Shown: one piece after another, positions 23,360 through 35,871 of the stretch | Layout: each line of letters starts with the position of its first letter | How positions within the stretch are numbered: the first letter of the stretch is position 1 | Assembly: GCF_001625215.2 (NCBI RefSeq) | Contig: NC_030383.2 | Coordinates: 49,472,380-49,536,379 of the forward strand | DNA: 64,000 bases | Origin: Daucus carota subsp. sativus | Taxonomy: Eukaryota; Streptophyta; Magnoliopsida; Apiales; Apiaceae | Direction of reading: 5' to 3' | Notes under the pieces: generated by a model | Told to the model about the DNA's origin: nothing | Database searches by the model: none | What the model saw: only the letters and a program-made list of their open reading frames with translations | Made by a program: the position numbers and the translations under genes

Positions 23360-24410
23360 AAGCGATAACATAACTCCTTTTGCAAAATGTGGGTTAAATA
23401 CACTCCAATATTTTAATTTTCTTAATTCCCAATTGTATAAGATCACTGGGCTGTATTGAATTCTGAATTCGATAGATTAATAATAATGCATGAATTTTAT
23501 GAAATAAATAAAATCCACCTGTTTGAATAATATGTGATTTTAGTGGATATTAGATAATCAATAAATATTACCAAATTTTTTAAAAAAAACTTTAAAATAC
23601 TAATTATGTATTCTCGAAATTTTAAAAACAATATAAATTATTAATTGAATATCTCTAAATTTCAGTTTTTTAAATATAAAATCAAAACACCTCAATTTTT
23701 TATATTAAGAAAATTCTAAGGAAACAGAATCAAATATACCAATGAATTTGTTCAGGAAAATGCTGAATAATTTACCATTACTGGCCACTGCGGACCAAAA
23801 ACCTTACCAGATCCAAATAGTTTAAAAGAAAAAATATATGTTGGCCCAAATTGAAGAAACTATTTGGGCTGCTACATTTTTAGCGTTGTTTTCTTTTCAA
23901 ATGAGACGAAAACAACATAAACACATACAAAAATATCATCAAACAGAGCCTCATATCGAACCAGTTGATTAGCGCGATGAACTGGGTTTGGAGGTACTCT
24001 GATCGTTGTGCTTTTGGGTGCACGCCAAGTGTTTGTTAATGAACCAAAGAGAAGATGGCGATGCAAGAAAAGGCGACCACGCGAGAAAGAATGAGATTCA
24101 GAAGCTTATGGTGCAGCGAAGAAATTAGACTTTTTTTTTAGTAATGAAATATAACATAAGATTCATATGGGTATTCTATGATATCTTAAGATTTTAGATG
24201 AATTAGAAAGAGCGAAAAAACAAACCGACTATAATTCGAAACAAAATATTGATAAATTAAGGCTCTAAATTATAACAAAATTCCAAGCCACTCACTTTTT
24301 CCACAGACTTGTTTTTCTACAAGTCTCTGCTTGTGACTGCCTGCCTTCACTAAGCAATTATCATGGAAATATAATTTAATCTTTGATTTTCTTCTGTAGC
24401 ATAATCTTCC
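23360..24410. other. Intergenic DNA upstream of receptor kinase gene A
   Basis: AT-rich, with no recognised coding region. A 64-codon minus-strand frame (23872-24066) shows no familiar features. The right end should contain the promoter of gene A. Confidence 0.4.
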
Positions 24411-24413
24411 ATA

Positions 24414-27186
24414 ATGTGTGCACAAAACTTTGAACACTACACACATTATTTGCACCCCTTGAGCTTGATCATTACAGTGCACCTTGTATTACTTATCAAC
24501 ATCCCAGTTTATAATGCTCAACTTGACTACGGGAAGTACTACTCGGAGTGCAGCAACAATGCCACTCTCAGATGCGGCGAGACGACACTCGGTCCCATAA
24601 TCTACCCTTTCTGGGGACAAAATATTCGACCTTCGTATTGCGGTCTTGAAGGATTTGAGTTCAGTTGTGAAAATAATGAGATTCCTGTTATAGATATTGG
24701 TTCAGGCAACAAGTATCGTGTAGCAGATATCTATCCACTTGCTGGGGAGATCATCTTAAATCGTTATGCTCATAAATTGGAAGAGACTTGTGCTCCAAAG
24801 TTCAGTAGCACCACATTAAACACAAAACTGTTCGAGTACGGTCCAGGCACAGAGGATCTCTACATGTTCTACGGGTGTCCCCTTGACCTACATGTACGAC
24901 TTAAGTTGGGAATTCCCAACAATTTTACTTGCAGAACTCGTGAGAAGCATACACAAGTTATTTTTGGGGTGGAATCACATCTCAAAGATGATCTTCACAG
25001 GCTTAACAAATTGTGCGAACCTCCTATCAGAGTCCCAGTTAACTGGACTGACATTGAGAATCTGCCCACGGATGTAAATCGGCTGCTGGAACAACTATCA
25101 GAGCGGAGTTTTGTTATTCATCACAAAATAAACTATACAGCATGTCAAGATTGTTTGGGACCTGGTAGAGTGTGTTGGAATGGCGCAGAGGTTGGAGTAA
25201 ATTCCAGTTGTCTGTCCAAGCCAGTGAAGCCAAGCAGACAAGTGAAGCCAGGCAAGCTTAAATATTTGTTTATTATTTGAAACTGGAATTACAATAGTGG
25301 ACAAGATTTTCATTGGTTAACATGTGTTCTGTATGTGTATAAAGCTCAAAGACTCAGAGGTAATCTAAATACCATCTTCAATGAACTTTTTCTTCTTTTC
25401 TTCAAAATATGAAATAGAGGAACTACAAAGTCTGAAGCATTGTTGAAATATGAAATCTGCACATGTCTATCAAACTAATTTAAAAAGTTAAACCATGAGA
25501 AAACAAATCAATTCTTTCTTATTTATCATCTTCTCACCCTGGTTCCTCCGTTACCTCTTTAGATATAAATCACTACACACTTATTTATTATGTATGCCCA
25601 ACACTTTGAACATCACTACACAAAAGGGGTTCATATACACCAAAAGGGATTGCAAATTCCCCCAAAAGGGGTAGTATTAGTATATGTGTGTCATATACAA
25701 ATCAAGCATATCGGAATACTGGAACATATCATGTCCTAAAATTGTATATTCTATTAGTGGTTCATATGATATGCTTTTTCCAGAGATGTTTGCGCAAATA
25801 TGAAATTATGTCTTCAATTTTCAGTCGCTTGATTTATTTTATTTGTACAGCTGCGAAGTCTGTAATTAAATTTAAGATCATGATGCTTCAAATTAGTTTG
25901 TTTCTTTCTTTAATATGAACAAATACAAAAACTAATGAAGTGTCCATTACTCCATTATTGACAGGTAAACCTCAGGATGGGAGATTAAAGATTGGCATAG
26001 GTAGTCCATTGTTCACTTCAATTCTTATTAACTGAGTAGTTATAGTTTTCTGTTCAAATGAAATTTGTCTAGAATCAGTGGTTTCAATGAATTTTGCATT
26101 TTACTTGTCGCAGGTGGTGTAGCAGTAATTTCCATGCTTCTCTTGTTATTGTTCATCTTCATCTGCTATCATCGGATCAAAACCAGGCATGAATCATCTT
26201 CCTATCCAAAAGATGTCGAGGCTTTCATCAGGAACTATGCATCTTCAAAACCCTGCAGATTTAGATACGCTACTCTAAAAAAAATAACAACTTCTTTTAA
26301 ATATGAATTAGGCAAAGGTGGGTATGGAAATGTTTATAAAGGCCGTTTAACAGATGGTCGAGTCGTGGCAGTGAAGGTTTTAAATGAAACAAAAGGAAAT
26401 GGAGAGGAATTTATAAATGAAGTTGCAAGCATTGGCAGGACTTCTCATGTCAATGTTGTCACTCTACTGGGATATGTTTACGAAGGTAAGAAGCGAGCTC
26501 TTATATATGAGTATATGCCTAATGGATCTCTGGAAAAGTTCATCCATGGAACTACTCCTTCATTGAAAGGTCAAATTCTCAGCTGGGAAAAGTTGTACAA
26601 CATTGCAATTGGAATAGCTCGAGGGCTGGAGTACCTGCATTGTGGCTGCAACACACAAATTTTACATTTTGACATTAAGCCACATAATATCCTTCTTGAC
26701 AAGGATTTTTGCCCAAAGATATCTGATTTCGGCCTGGCAAAGTTGTACAATAGGGAAAAAAGTATATTATCTTCTATAATGCATGCTAGAGGAACCATTG
26801 GCTATATTGCTCCTGAAGTAATTAGTAGAAATTTTGGACCAGTGTCACATAAGTCTGATGTCTATAGCTACGGGATGATGATTCTGGAAATGGTTGGAGG
26901 AAGGAAAAACGTTGATGCTAGAGCAGCTCGCACTAGTGAAATATATTTTCCCAGATGGGTTTACAAGCATATCCATGATAATGAAGAAACAAGTTCTGCA
27001 GATAATATAACGGAAGAGGAAAACCATGTAGTACGGAAGATGATGATCGTGGGACTGTGGTGCATACAGACTAATCCAGCACACAGACCATCAATTAGCA
27101 AGGTGATGGAAATGTTTGAAGGTGATTCAGCAGCTCTGGAAATGCCACCCAAGCCATACATGTGTTCTCCACCCTCTTCACCATAA
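24414..27186 (+). CDS. LRK10L: LRK10-like receptor kinase, gene A (non-RD kinase), complete
   Basis: Exons are 24414-25251, 25965-26000 and 26114-27186, giving 648 aa. An N-terminal hydrophobic segment (residues 15-35) is followed by a cysteine-rich GUB_WAK-type wall-binding domain starting around YYSEC and a WAK-associated C-terminal domain. A short linker exon encodes KPQDGRLKIGI. The transmembrane helix covers about 294-310, and the kinase runs from about 350. The glycine loop is GKGGYG (357-362), the ATP lysine K378, the catalytic loop HFDIKPHN (D477) and DFG D495. Phenylalanine replaces the arginine of HRD, so this is a non-RD kinase, a class often tied to immunity. The first intron has a GC donor (CCAG|gcaagc). 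The kinase is of the LRK10L-2/PR5K-like kind. Confidence 0.9.
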
Positions 27187-27700
27187 AATGTTCAACTCTT
27201 GCCACGTTACCAACTTATGGTACACCCCATCTTTATCATCATCTGATTCTATGTATTATTACTCATCATCCAGTATTACTCATGAGTCAGCAACTCTCCC
27301 AATGTTAATCAGTATGTACGCTCCAGTTAAGCTTAAGCGAAGTTCATTCTGATGATACAATCGTGATGACGTATGCAAGTAGATGCATTGTTTCTGTTTG
27401 TAATCAATTTTTTTTGTGCATCAGATAAGTAACTGGTCATGAACTTCTTTCTAATCATTTTAGTGGAAAGAACATTTTCCTTGTTTCTCATCTGTTTTAG
27501 TCTTCATGCTAAAGTCTTAGGTAATGTTGTGCAGAGCAATGTCAAAGAGTGGTTGATCCACCTGTTACTGTCCAGATATTGCAGTAGTATTTTATTTTCG
27601 ATGGGGGTGAATTAATTAGAACAGAAATTGTGATAAGAGTGATCAATAAACCATGATCACTAATTGTATCAAAGTTCTGAATTTAGGATGTTCTCACGGT
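27187..27700. other. 3' flank of gene A
   Basis: This is the probable 3' UTR and spacer. No gene was seen; the open frame at 27116-27352 overlaps the end of gene A and has no family features. Confidence 0.4.
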
Positions 27701-27704
27701 GATG

Positions 27705-28372
27705 AAAGCTGGGCATATTTCATCTTATCCAAAAGATGTTGAGGCTTTCATTAGGAAACACAGATCTTCAATACCCCAGGGGATTTAGATACTCTGAACT
27801 AAAAAAAAAATAACCAATTTATTTAAGGCTAAATGCCCTTTTAATCCTTAATTTTTGGGGGTGTGTACCGATACGGCCTCAATATTTTAACTCGGCCGAT
27901 TCAACCCTCGAAGTATCCAATATGTTCCGATTAGGCCTCATATTGGTATAAAGCAAAAAAATGATATATAACGGATGGACAATCATGACATTTACACTCG
28001 TGAGGTTTAAAAGGACATTAAACATTGAGGGTTAAAAGGAACATCTAATATATTTTAATGTATTCTTTACGGGTTAGAACTCAGAAGGAACATCATCATG
28101 TATTCTTTAGGGGTTAAAATGAACGAGCAAACTTTATCTTCAATAGTAATTGGCAAGTTTACCCTCCGTTATATACCTTTTTTGGCTTTATACCGGTATG
28201 AGGGCTAATCAGAACATATCTGATACTTGGAGGGTCGAATCGGCCAAGTTAATATATTGAGGCCACATCGGTACACACCCCCAAACATTGAGGGTTAAGA
28301 GGGTATTAAGCCTTTATTTAAAGACCAATTAGATACTCTGCACTAAAGAAAATAACCAATTCGTTTAAACCT
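27705..28372 (+). pseudogene. Kinase gene fragment (LRK10L-2 type), interrupted by a MITE
   Basis: The sequence from about 27705 encodes a piece matching gene A residues around YPKDVEAFIR, with a frameshift after it. It then covers the RY(A/S)-L-KKIT segment just before the glycine loop. That last segment occurs twice (about 27787-27826 and about 28331-28370), separated by the Mutator-like MITE. No further kinase sequence follows. Confidence 0.75.
27827..28312. mobile_element. Mutator-like MITE with long inverted repeats
   Basis: This 486 bp element starts GGCTAAATGCCC and ends, read as complement, GGCTTAATACCC. The inverted repeats extend about 130 bp on each side and share GGGGGTGTGTACCGAT and GGCCTCAATAT. 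It is flanked by an exact 9 bp target duplication TTTATTTAA (27818-27826, 28313-28321), the length made by Mutator-like transposases. No coding capacity. Confidence 0.9.
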
Positions 28373-28531
28373 TAACATGCTGCTGCTTGTTAACCTCCTC
28401 TGAATAGGCTGGAATTTACAGGAGAATAAAAGTGATCAATTGTTTGATTTACAATACAATGGAGTCTGTATATGCAAAGATGATGCTATGTAACATGCAT
28501 GAGATTTTGATTTAAAAATTAAAAATTCCCT
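28373..28531. other. Short 3' flank of gene B
   Basis: AT-rich spacer downstream of gene B, which is on the minus strand. Nothing recognisable. Confidence 0.35.
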
Positions 28532-31313
28532 TCAGCATCTTCCTTGAATCTCCTTTAAAGATTTATGTACTTCTTCCATAGATGGTCTCATTTCCCTCTC
28601 GCTTTGCAGACACCTGAATGCTAGCTCTGCCACATCCGCAATCATGTTTCTTACTTCCCCATCTGATTCAAATCCTAAATTTGTATCCACGAGCTCATGC
28701 AATGCATCGGCTTGAATCTTGTTTATGGCCAATTTAGCTAAGTTTATCTCATGGCGATGCCTACTGATATCAACTGCAGGCATTGATGAGATGAGCTCAA
28801 TCAAAACGACTCCAAAGCTATAAACATCACTTTTATCCGTAAGCTGGTAGCATTGGTGATACTCAGGGTCCACATATCCCGGAGTACCTTGGGGGACTGT
28901 GGAGACGTGTGTCACATTGGTGGGGAATAAACGCGACAAGCCAAAATCTGCAACTTTGACACGAAAGCTGCTGTCTAACAGAATGTTCGTGGTCTTCACA
29001 TCTCGGTGGATCATGGATGACATCTGAAGCATGAAGATACGACAATGCACTTGCCGTTTCTATGGCAATGCTTAGCCTTGTTTTCCATGCAAGGCTACCT
29101 GGCTGTGCGCTGTCACCATGGAGATGATCAGCAACCATGCCATTGGGTATGTATTCATAAACAAGTAGAAGCTTTCTGCCCTGATGAGAGGTGCTTCCGT
29201 AGAGGACCACTAAGTTCGGGTGGTGCAACCCTGCCAGAATAACAATCTCATTCATGAACTGCTCAACTCTCTTGAAATTGTTTTCATACAGTCGCTTAAC
29301 AGCAACCTCCCGTCCATCTGTAAGTTTGCCTAATTGAGCCAGATAAACGTAATTAAAGCATTAAGTACATTCTTGCGCAAAACCTCTCATTATAGTGTAA
29401 AATGAAATAAACACAGTATATGCAGTTTCGGAAGGCTCAATATGAGGAGCATATAGTAAATTTTTAAAGCGTAAAAAATATACCTTTGTAGACTGTTCCA
29501 AAACCTCCACTGCCAAGTTCATTGCCCGAATCAAAAAAGTTGGTGGCCTTTTCCAGTTCACTGTAGGAGAATGTTGGGACTCCCATGCAAGTACCCTCTT
29601 TTCCAAGATCAGACATTGTGGAGGAATTAAATGATACATTTGGAGATATCCCAGATGGACCATGCTTAGCTTTTCTGCGACGGTAAAGGATGAAGATAAC
29701 TAATAGCAAGAGAAGCATAACCCCTCCTGATGTACCAACTGCTACACCAACTGCAGCAAGGAGATAAACAAAAAAAAAAAAAAAGAACTATTACACTTCA
29801 TTTGTAAAGACCAAAGTATTTCTAATTAACTTGATAACTTTATGTGAACTATCATACTACCTATGCGAATCTTCTTGCCCGTGTTGTTTCCTGTCAGGAG
29901 TACGAACCAAATCAGCACTTGTAACAAAGATATAATGTTTGTGAAATGAAATACGTCTGAACCATCATGATCTTGAACAACTAAGGTATGGAATACAATA
30001 TAAAGTGTTTCATACATTCTTGTTTTTTTCAGGTAAGACTAAGTTATGGATATTATATATCTTAATAGACTGGAAATGAACAGGTAACGTAACTATTGCA
30101 ATTAACCCTACGAAAGCGCTGTCTGAAAAAACAAACAGTTAACCCTACTGTAAACGCGACTCTGTTCCAAACGACAACATTGCTGAAGGCACATCTAGTT
30201 AAATCATAAGAGCAATTTCCCTACGAAAGCGGTGCTCTGCTATTATCATTCCACCTTTAAACTTTAAATTTCGACAAATAGTAGCACACTTGTTCCTAGA
30301 TTGTTTAAAGACACAGAAGCTAAGAAGAAAAGAAGAAAAAGTTCATTCAAAAATGTATTTAGATTACCTCTGAGCCTTTGAGCTTAATTACACATACAGT
30401 ACACATGTTAACCATTGATAATGTTTTCCATTATTGTAATTCCAGTTTCAAATAATAAAAAATAATTAAGCTTGCCTGGCTTCCCTGGCATGGACAGACA
30501 ACTAGAATTTACTCCAACCTCTGCGCCATTCCAACACACTCTACCAGTACCAGCTCCCCAACAATCTCGACATGCTGTTTCATTTATTTTGTAATAAACA
30601 GCAAATTTCCGCTCTGAAAGTCGTTGCAGCAGCTGAGTTACATTTGTGGGTAAATTTTCAAGGTCGGTCCAGTTAACTGGGACCCTGATGGGAGGTTTGC
30701 ACAATTTGTTAAGCCTGTGAAGATCATCTTTGAGATGTGATTCCACCCCAAAAATAACTTTTGTACGCTTCTCACGAGTTCTGCAAGTAAAATTGTTGGG
30801 AATTCCCAACTTAAGTCGTACATGTAGGTCAAGGGGACAACCGTAGAACATGTAGAGATCCTCTGTGCCTGGACCGTACTCAAACAGTTTTGTGTTTAAT
30901 GTGGTGCTACTGAACTTTGGAGCACAAGTCTCTTTCAATTTATGAGCATAACGATTTAAGATGATCTCCCCAGCAAGTGAATAGATATCTGCTACACGAT
31001 ACTTGTTGCCTGAACCAATATCCATAACAGGAATCTCATTATTTTTTGTATTATTTTCACAACTGAGCTCAAATTCTTTAAGGCCGCAATATGAAGGTCG
31101 AATAGTTTCTCCCCAGAAAGGGTAGTATACAAGACCGAGTGTCGTCTCACCGCATCTGAAAGTAGCATTCTTACTGCACTCCGAGTAGTACTTCCCATAG
31201 TCCACTTGAGCATCATAAACAGGGATGTTGATAAGTAATACAAGGTGGATCGTGATGATCAAACTGATTGGGTGGAAATAATATATGCGAGGTTTCAAGT
31301 GTTTGACACACAT
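28532..31313 (-). pseudogene. LRK10L: LRK10-like receptor kinase, gene B, frameshifted
   Basis: Exons on the minus strand are 30476-31313, 29861-29890, 29484-29750 and 28532-29329. The start at 31313 (MCVKHLKP) matches gene A; a frame-compatible ATG at 31349 lies upstream. Domains: hydrophobic N-terminus, GUB_WAK-type and WAK-associated domains almost the same as gene A, linker exon GNNTGKKIRI, transmembrane segment, and an RD-type LRK10L-1 kinase (GSGGFGTVYKG). Near 29008-29017 a 7 bp insertion, absent from gene C, shifts the frame just before HRD. Reading then runs through unrelated residues to a stop at 28863, so about 530 aa would be made with no catalytic loop or DFG. Downstream sequence is otherwise well preserved, so inactivation is recent. 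Intron 1 has a GC donor. Confidence 0.88.
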
Positions 31314-31349
31314 TATAGCAGAGTTTCTTTGCAAGAACTCAAGAATCAA

Positions 31350-33120
31350 GTGATGATTATGGAATATTCAAAAGGAGCAGTAGGATATATTATTTTAAAG
31401 GAAAAAAAGTTCGCAACCAATGAATATGCAAACATTTGCAAAAGACAAGCCTGTGGAAAAGCTATTGGGTGCGAAGACTTGGGAATAAACCGAAATGCTT
31501 ATGGTCAACTGTGGAATCTGTGAATACGTAAACAGGCAAGAACCAAGCTTAAAATGAAGTATATTACTATCAAGTTCATATATACAAATCAAATGAATTA
31601 AGGGTTATTTTCAAAAAAAAAAAAAAAGTGGTGTAGTGACCTGGTCAAGGAGTATGGTAGTGTATGCATGTTACTCACGCATGTTTAGTCCAAGACGTTT
31701 GTGGATTTCACAAAGTGATGCGACACTTGTTCCAGATATTTGTGTTGATTATTTTGCAGAGAAATGACATGCAGTTGGTTTATTAATTGGTGCAAGACTC
31801 CAAGTTATTTAAGAGTCAACTCCACAACTTTCTACCTGTAGTGAAGCTTGGGTTGTGCTTGATAGCTTAGTCATGGGTTCTCCAGTAGATCTTTCAAGTA
31901 AGAACCTCTTATATTTATGGGAAATTACCAAAATTCAGTCTCGAAATAAAATGTATTGCCTCTGTTTTTTTATATGACGCTTGACTTTTTGCACACATCT
32001 CAGTGAGCTTTGACCGGGCACTTATACATATTATTTTTAAAATTTTTCCTTTTTTGAAGTGAACTATCTTTTATCTACTTTTATTCAAAAACGGAAAATT
32101 TAAAAAATAATACTTTTAAAGTAGTAATTAACAAGTGTCTTGAATTATCATTTCTACTGATGAAACTAGGACCGTCGAGAAAGTTGATCATTTCTTTTTT
32201 CTTTTAAGTCGAGGGATCATTTTTACTAGTAATCTCCGACCTTACTTGTACTGCAAAAAGGATTAATGGCTGAATCTGCAGTAACCAGTTAACTTATTTC
32301 CCACTGCAGTTAAGTCAGAGACTGAAGTTCAGATTCTGCAGTCACAAACTCACAACTGACACAGCCAACTTTTTTCTAATATCATATTTAACTGTACTTG
32401 CACAATTTTATTTGTAAATTTTCTAATACGTATGTAATATTGAATCTAAATCTCCCTCGGCATGTTATGAATTACTTGAATTGTTTGTAAAGTGCCACCA
32501 GATTTATTTGCAATGACTAGAAATCCTAGGTCACCAAATCGAAGGCGGTGAATGCAAATTACAGGCAGCCAGTAACGACATTAGCATCACTGTGATGGCC
32601 GAAGTGATACAACAGGAACAAATATGTTTAAGGCCTTTGAGTATAAACACTAGTGTCTTTTTTGCACAAGTCATATTTGGTAAAAATGTGGCTTAATTTC
32701 GGAGAATATACAAGTTGCACTACACTGATGGTGGCTTGTAAACACTTGTGCGTAATGAAGTTGCCCATATTTTCCAGACCACAGTAGCACAGTAGCAGTT
32801 GAGACATATAAATACTGTAACTAAAATTCCAGGCCACTAATGTGCAACTTCTTCTCCCTTTGGAAATTACATGCAGGTCTCGTTTGGTACGATGCAACTA
32901 AAATTAAACAATTAAGAAACAAAGTGTGCGAGCATGATTGTAATTTATATGTCAAGGAGGATTGTTCCCGTGCTGCTGTGCACAAGACATTAGAACGTCA
33001 AGGACAATTCTTTCGTCCCTCACTTCACTTAAAGCACAACAAAACTATGCTACTTGCTATATAGTGAATTAAACTAGTTTAAAAACCACAAACTAGTTAA
33101 TGCAATTCATATTTCTTGTG
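31350..33120. other. Spacer between gene B and kinase fragment D
   Basis: No recognised gene. An A-rich run lies at 31611-31626. A faint Stowaway-like half (CTGTTTTTTTATATGACGCT) is near 31970, but no matching right end was found. Confidence 0.4.
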
Positions 33121-33123
33121 TAT

Positions 33124-33480
33124 CATCAGGAACTATGGATCTTCAAAACCCTGCAGATTTAGATATGCTTACACTAAGGAAAATGACAAATTCATTTGAA
33201 GAAGAATTCGGTAAAGGTGGGTATGGAAATGTATATGAAGGCAGTTTAACAGATGGTCGTGTCGTGGCAGTGAAGGTTTTAAGTGAAACAAAAGGAAATG
33301 GAGAGGAATTTATGAATGAAGTTGCAAGCATTGGCAGGACTTATCATGTCAATGTTGTCAATCTACTCGGATATGTTTACAAAGGTAAGAAGCGAGCTCT
33401 TATATATGAGTATATGCCTCATGGATCTCTAAAAAAGTTCATCCATGGCACTACTCCTTCATTGAAATGTCAAATTCTCA
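33124..33480 (+). pseudogene. Truncated LRK10L-2 kinase fragment D
   Basis: The sequence follows gene A from IRNY to the segment TTPSLK-QIL, covering the glycine loop (GKGGYG), the ATP lysine and the hinge (YEYMP). It ends abruptly at about 33479, where the inverted tail of gene C begins. Relative to gene A there is a one-base shift near 33168. The open frame starting at 33135 therefore opens with residues (MDLQNPADLD) that are an out-of-frame reading. It lacks the catalytic loop and everything after it. Confidence 0.85.
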
Positions 33481-35871
33481 AAATTTCTTTAGCACAGTCT
33501 GTTCTCTGAATTTCTTTAAGAGATCTATGTACTTCCTCCATTGATGGTCTCAGTTCCCTCTCATTTTGCAAACACCTTAGTGCCAACTCAGCCACATCCA
33601 TGATCATCTTTCTTACCTCTTCATCTGATTCAAAGCCTAAAGTTGGATCCACGAGCTCGTGTAATGCATCGCCTTGGATCTTCTTTATTGCCAAGTTAGC
33701 TAAATTAATCTCATGCCGATGCCTACTGATATCAACAGCAGGCATTGATGAGATAAGCTCAATCAAAACGACTCCAAAACTATAAACATCACTTTTATCT
33801 GTAAGCTGGTAGCATTGATAGTACTCAGGGTCCACATATCCTGGAGTGCCTTGTGGGACTGTTGAAACGTGTGTCACATTGGTTGGGAATAAACGCGACA
33901 AGCCAAAATCTGCAACTTTGACACGAAAACTGTTGTCTAACAGAATGTTTGTGGTCTTCACGTCTCGGTGGATGACATCTGAAACATGAAGATACAACAA
34001 TGCACTAGCCGTTTCTATGGCAATGCTCATTCTTGTATTCCATGTAAGTTTACCAGGTTGTGCACTATCTCTGTTCAGATGATCAGCAATCGTGCCATTA
34101 GGTATGTATTCATATACAAGTAGAAGGACTTTGCATTCATGAGAAGTGCTTCCATAGAGGACCACTAAGTTTGGATGGCGCAAGCCTGTGAGGATCGTGA
34201 TCTCATTCATGAACTGCTCCACTCTCTTGAAACTGTTTTCATAGACTCGCTTCACTGCAACCTCCCGTCCATCTCTAAGTTTGCCTAATCAAGCAAAATT
34301 AATCAAAGCTATTCTATATGATGATAGTATAAGATGAGCAAATATGTGGTTAGGAGCATAAATGTTCAGTTCTACTGTGAGTTACTCGAGCATGACTCAT
34401 TAGAAACTCAAATCCTAATCAACAAGAATCAAGCCAGGCTCACAATATTTGAATGTTTATCATGCCAAGCTCTAAATATGCAGTTTCTCGAATGGCACAT
34501 TACATGTAGAATATAGCAAATTTCTTTGGAGATAAATATATACCTTTGTATACTGTCCCGAATCCTCCATTGCCAAGTTCATAATTAGAATCGAAATTGT
34601 TGGTGGCCTCTTCTAGTTCACTATAAGAGAATGTGGGGATTCCCATGTAAGTCCCTGCCTTTTCAGATTCTGACAAGACGTTATTAGACGATACATACTG
34701 AGAGACCCCAGATGAACCATTCTTGGTTTTTTTACGAAAACAGAGGATTAAGAGAACTAATAGCAAGAGAACCGATAACAAAAGAAGCATGCCACCTCCT
34801 GCTGCACTAGCTGCTGCAAGGGGAAATGAAAAATATAAGAACTACAATTTTTACATCTTTAAGTAACGTCGGAACATTGAATAAAGGATCACATTACCTA
34901 TAATAATCTTCCGTCCTGAAACTGTGTTGTTTCCTTTCTGGGGCACTTGATAAGAGCTACCCACCGCGTACCCTGAGTTTTTGGAAAATGTCATTTATAT
35001 GTATAAGCAGAAGTTTATTCCAGTCCTAAATGGAAGACAAATACATGAGTTTACCTGGCTGACGAAGGCATTTCGGATCCACTCCTAAATCTGTGTTCTT
35101 CCAACACTCTCCGCCTGATTTTCCACAATCTGAGCACGCTGTGTGGTTTATTTTGTAATGAACACCAAAACTCGAAGCTAAAAGATCTTCCAGGGGCATA
35201 GATCCTACATCGGAGAATATCTCAAGGTAAAAACCATTAACTGGTACTCTGATGTAAGTTTTGCAGGATTTGTTAAGCCTGTCAAAATAATCTCCCAAAA
35301 GTGATTGCACCCCAAAAACAACTTGTTTTCTCTTATCACCATTCCTGCAAGTAAAATTATTCCGATTCCCAGACCTCACTGGTATATGTAGTTCAAGTGG
35401 ACACCCGTAGAACATATAGAGATCTTTGGTATTCTGACCGTACTCAAACAGCTTTTCATTCAATATTGTGTTATTGAATTTAGGGTCACAAGTAGTATCG
35501 TTCAAATGATCATCACCATAGCGTTCTATCATCATTCCAGAGCGAAAAATTTTAGCTACTCGGAACTTGTTACCATAACCAATGTCTATAACAAGATTAG
35601 TATTTTCACAACTGAGCTCAAATCCTTCAAGACCGCAATACTTGGGTCGAATATTTTCTCCCCACAAAGGGTAGTGTATTTGGTCGTATGTTGCCTCCCC
35701 ACATCTTACAGTAGTAGCGCTGCTGCAATCTGAGTAGTATTTTGTATGGTTAAGCGCTTGAGCTTCAAGAAATGGGATGTTTATCAGTAAAAACAGATGG
35801 ATAGAGATGATCACGGTGATGGGGTTTAAGGAGACTACCAGAACATACATTGTAGAAGATTTTTGCTCCAA
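33470..35871 (-). CDS. LRK10L: LRK10-like receptor kinase, gene C (RD kinase), complete
   Basis: Exons on the minus strand are 35055-35871, 34898-34972, 34544-34813 and 33470-34284, giving 658 aa; all phases agree. The order is an N-terminal hydrophobic segment, cysteine-rich GUB_WAK-type domain (YYSDCSS onward), WAK-associated domain, linker exon, transmembrane stretch rich in leucine (MLLLLSVLLLLVLLILCF), and kinase. Motifs: GNGGFG loop, VAVKR lysine, HRDVKTTNILLD catalytic loop, DFGLSRLFP, and GTPGYVDPEY activation segment. This is the LRK10L-1 class, expected at the plasma membrane with a wall-facing ectodomain. The last codons and stop come from fragment D sequence across the convergent junction; gene B ends differently (EIQGRC). 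Confidence 0.9.
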
